Assembly: GCA_947166205.1 (NCBI GenBank)
Contig: CAMVDI010000063.1
Coordinates: 1-9,147, forward strand
Origin: an uncultured Clostridia bacterium
GTDB taxonomy: Bacteria; Bacillota_A; Clostridia; Christensenellales; Aristaeellaceae
Direction of reading: 5' to 3'
DNA length: 9,147 nt
A model generated the notes under the pieces. That model was not told where the DNA came from, did not search any database, and saw only the letters and a list, made by a program, of their open reading frames with translations. A program made the translations under genes and the position numbers. Below, piece by piece: positions 6,287 through 9,147 of the stretch (within the stretch, counting starts at the first letter, position 1; each line of letters opens with the position of its first letter).

Positions 6287-6781
6287 TTGATCGTATTGGG
6301 CATTGATCCGGGCTACGCGCTGATGGGCTGGGGCGTGGTGGAAAGCGAGGGCAGCCGCATGCGGCTGATCAATTACGGATGCGTGGAAACCAAGGCCGGC
6401 GTGCCCATGCAGACCCGGCTGCGCACGCTGCAGCTGGGGGTGCGGGATCTGCTGCGGATCTACCGTCCGGACGACGTGGCTTTCGAGGAGCTCTTCTTCG
6501 CCCGGAACGTGACCACCGCCCTCATGGTCGGCGCCGCCCGGGGTGCCGCCATCATCGCCGCGGCGGAATACACCGAGAACCTGTATGAATACACCCCCAT
6601 GCAGATCAAGCAGGCGGTCACCGGCTACGGCAAGGCCGACAAGAAGCAGGTGCAGCAGATGGTCCGGCTCCTGCTGAAGATGGACACGGTTCCGAAGCCG
6701 GACGACGCCGCCGACGCCATCGCCTGCGCCATCACCCACTGCCAGACCGGCCCCGCCAAAAAACAGTTTCTGATGAAATAA
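6287..6781 (+). CDS. ruvC: Crossover junction endodeoxyribonuclease RuvC
   Basis: RuvC is the dimeric resolvase that nicks two opposed strands of a Holliday junction, working with RuvAB. The 164 residues match the family length. The RNase H-like active site is visible: D7 in VLGIDPG, E67 in VAFEELF (64-70), and the C-terminal acidic pair D140 and D143 in PDDAADAIACAITHC. The ARNVTTALMVGAARG segment at 72-86 and the GYGKADKKQVQQMV block at 113-126 are typical. The frame is open much further upstream, but translation is placed at TTG 6287 because GGAGGGG (6275-6281) lies just before it and the family begins MIVLGIDPG. ATG starts further upstream would lie before the predicted transcription start and inside rph-rdgB. 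The gene is alone on its transcript, divergent from the operon that holds ruvA and ruvB. Confidence 0.96.
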   Translation: MIVLGIDPGYALMGWGVVESEGSRMRLINYGCVETKAGVPMQTRLRTLQLGVRDLLRIYRPDDVAFEELFFARNVTTALMVGAARGAAIIAAAEYTENLYEYTPMQIKQAVTGYGKADKKQVQQMVRLLLKMDTVPKPDDAADAIACAITHCQTGPAKKQFLMK

Positions 6782-6822
6782 GCCTCCCGGGCCAGGCCGG
6801 AGGGCAGGCCCCGCGGGGAATC

Positions 6823-6859
6823 AACAGCGCCCCTCCCGGAAACCGGGAGGGGCGCTGTT
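6823..6859. terminator. 17-bp perfect hairpin between convergent ruvC and gdhA
   Basis: The 17-base arms 6823-6839 (AACAGCGCCCCTCCCGG) and 6843-6859 are perfect complements around a 3-base loop. The hairpin lies 41 bases after the ruvC stop and 20 bases after the gdhA stop. It is very stable but has only a short T-run on the + strand and almost none on the - strand. It is probably the shared terminator of both genes, perhaps helped by Rho or acting as a 3' end stabiliser. Confidence 0.8.
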
Positions 6860-6879
6860 TCGCGGTCCTGTCTGAGGCG

Positions 6880-8570
<1,691 letters not shown>

Positions 8571-8726
8571 GTTCTTTTCCTCCTCGCTCAAAACGCTTTT
8601 GCTTTCCGGGTTTTCCGCCGCCCCGCGGCGTTCCCGTTTTCCGTTCCGGCCCGCCGCCGGGCCCCAGGCTTTCGCCTCTCCCCCGATTCCGGTATTTCTC
8701 CCTTTCCGGGCGGATTCCTGCTTCGG
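8571..8726. other. GC-rich spacer upstream of the HMA gene
   Basis: No gene is seen in these 156 bases. They hold the ribosome binding site of the HMA gene, a short dyad CAAAA-CGC-TTTTG (8589-8601), the 16-bp repeat copy with a hairpin at 8616-8630, and another GC-rich dyad GGCCCG-CCGC-CGGGCC near 8648-8663. No convincing promoter or T-run terminator was found. Confidence 0.5.
8613..8628 (-). repeat. 16-bp dispersed repeat, copy 2 (upstream of the HMA gene)
   Basis: This copy is identical to 4052-4067 and ends 42 bases before the HMA start codon on the - strand. Together with the next two bases it forms a hairpin, CGCCGC (8616-8621) with GCGGCG (8625-8630) around a 3-base loop. Confidence 0.5.
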
Positions 8727-9147
8727 TCACCCCCGCCGGGCCCGGATTTCCGCGGCCCGCCCTTCCAGTTCCTTCTCCGTCATGAACCAGCCGTAGTACC
8801 CGAACACGGGGGCGCACTTTTCACAGACGAAGGCATAGTATCCGTCCCGGGGCAGGCTTTCCGCGTTCAGCAGGCTTTCCGCCCGCTCCAGATCCTCCCC
8901 GATGAGGGGTTCCGCCTCCTCCGGGGGCAGGGAGGCGGAGACGGCGTCCGCCATGTTCAGCCAGGTGATGGCCTGCTCCAGCTGGCCGTTTTCCTGCTTT
9001 TCCATGACGGCCAGGGCCCGGCGGAACAGATCCTCCGCCTCCGGGAAGCGGCCCGAGGCGGACAGGCAGAGCCCCATGTTGTTGTACAGCCCGCCCAGCC
9101 GGCCGTCCTCCGGCGGCAGGTTCTTCTCGTAGTTCTCCCGGGCCCGG
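8727..9147 (-). CDS. Tetratricopeptide repeat (TPR) protein, C-terminal part
   Basis: The frame is open to the right edge, so the start lies outside the window; 139 residues are visible. The segment LYNNMGLCLSASGRFPEAEDLFRRALAVME (about 20-49 of the visible part) fits a TPR unit, with G at position 8, a small residue at 20 and A at 27. ARENYEKNL before it looks like the end of the preceding repeat, and the ITWLNMADAVSASLPPEEAEPLIGEDLERAESLL region is a weaker following unit. The C-terminal stretch has CEKC and GYYGWFMTEKELEGRAAEIRARR and is not recognised. TPR arrays bind other proteins; no specific partner or function can be named. No signal peptide or membrane segment is visible in this part. 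An ATG at 9077 is internal. The HMA gene follows after 156 bases on the same strand. Confidence 0.8.
   Translation of the reverse strand, partial: RARENYEKNLPPEDGRLGGLYNNMGLCLSASGRFPEAEDLFRRALAVMEKQENGQLEQAITWLNMADAVSASLPPEEAEPLIGEDLERAESLLNAESLPRDGYYAFVCEKCAPVFGYYGWFMTEKELEGRAAEIRARRG

Noticed and set aside
8589..8601. CAAAA-CGC-TTTTG dyad before the HMA gene, as a copper operator
   Set aside because: The arms are five bases with a mismatched centre, and it does not resemble CopY or CsoR sites.

Overview
The window is ordinary chromosomal DNA from a GC-rich bacterium, most likely a Firmicute of class Clostridia. The evidence is the set of strong AAGGAG/GGAGG ribosome binding sites, the gene order ruvA-ruvB-queA, an RNase PH fused to a RdgB-type nucleotide pyrophosphatase, and a hexameric glutamate dehydrogenase of the clostridial/enterobacterial type. 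The genus cannot be read from the sequence. No rRNA, tRNA, CRISPR array, insertion sequence, phage gene or recognisable defence system is visible.

Layout from left to right. The 3' end of gpmA (phosphoglycerate mutase) enters on the + strand and stops at a bidirectional terminator. From there to about 6.1 kb everything is on the - strand. In transcription order this is rph-rdgB (a fused RNase PH and dITP/XTP pyrophosphatase), ruvA, ruvB, queA, then an AraC-family regulator with its own promoter, then pgsA. ruvC lies alone on the + strand, divergent from rph-rdgB; the two promoters have -35 boxes one base apart. ruvC ends at a 17-bp perfect inverted repeat that faces gdhA (NADP-type glutamate dehydrogenase, - strand). 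Upstream of gdhA are a 67-residue heavy-metal-associated (CopZ-like) protein and the C-terminal part of a TPR protein that runs off the right edge, all on the - strand.

How the genes work together. RuvA, RuvB and RuvC form the Holliday-junction branch migration and resolution machine, here split between two divergent transcripts. RNase PH trims tRNA 3' ends, RdgB removes deaminated purine nucleotides, and QueA makes epoxyqueuosine in tRNA. The left operon is therefore a genome-maintenance and tRNA-maturation cluster. PgsA (phosphatidylglycerol synthesis), GpmA (glycolysis) and GdhA (ammonium assimilation) are separate housekeeping functions.

I do not see an undescribed multi-gene system. The points worth a second look are in the non-coding DNA and gene architecture: the back-to-back ruvC/rph-rdgB promoters with a dyad at the predicted start site, a gdhA promoter built into the terminator of the preceding gene, a structured 161-bp spacer splitting ruvA from ruvB, a 16-bp repeat at about the same distance upstream of ruvB and the HMA gene, and the rph-rdgB fusion.
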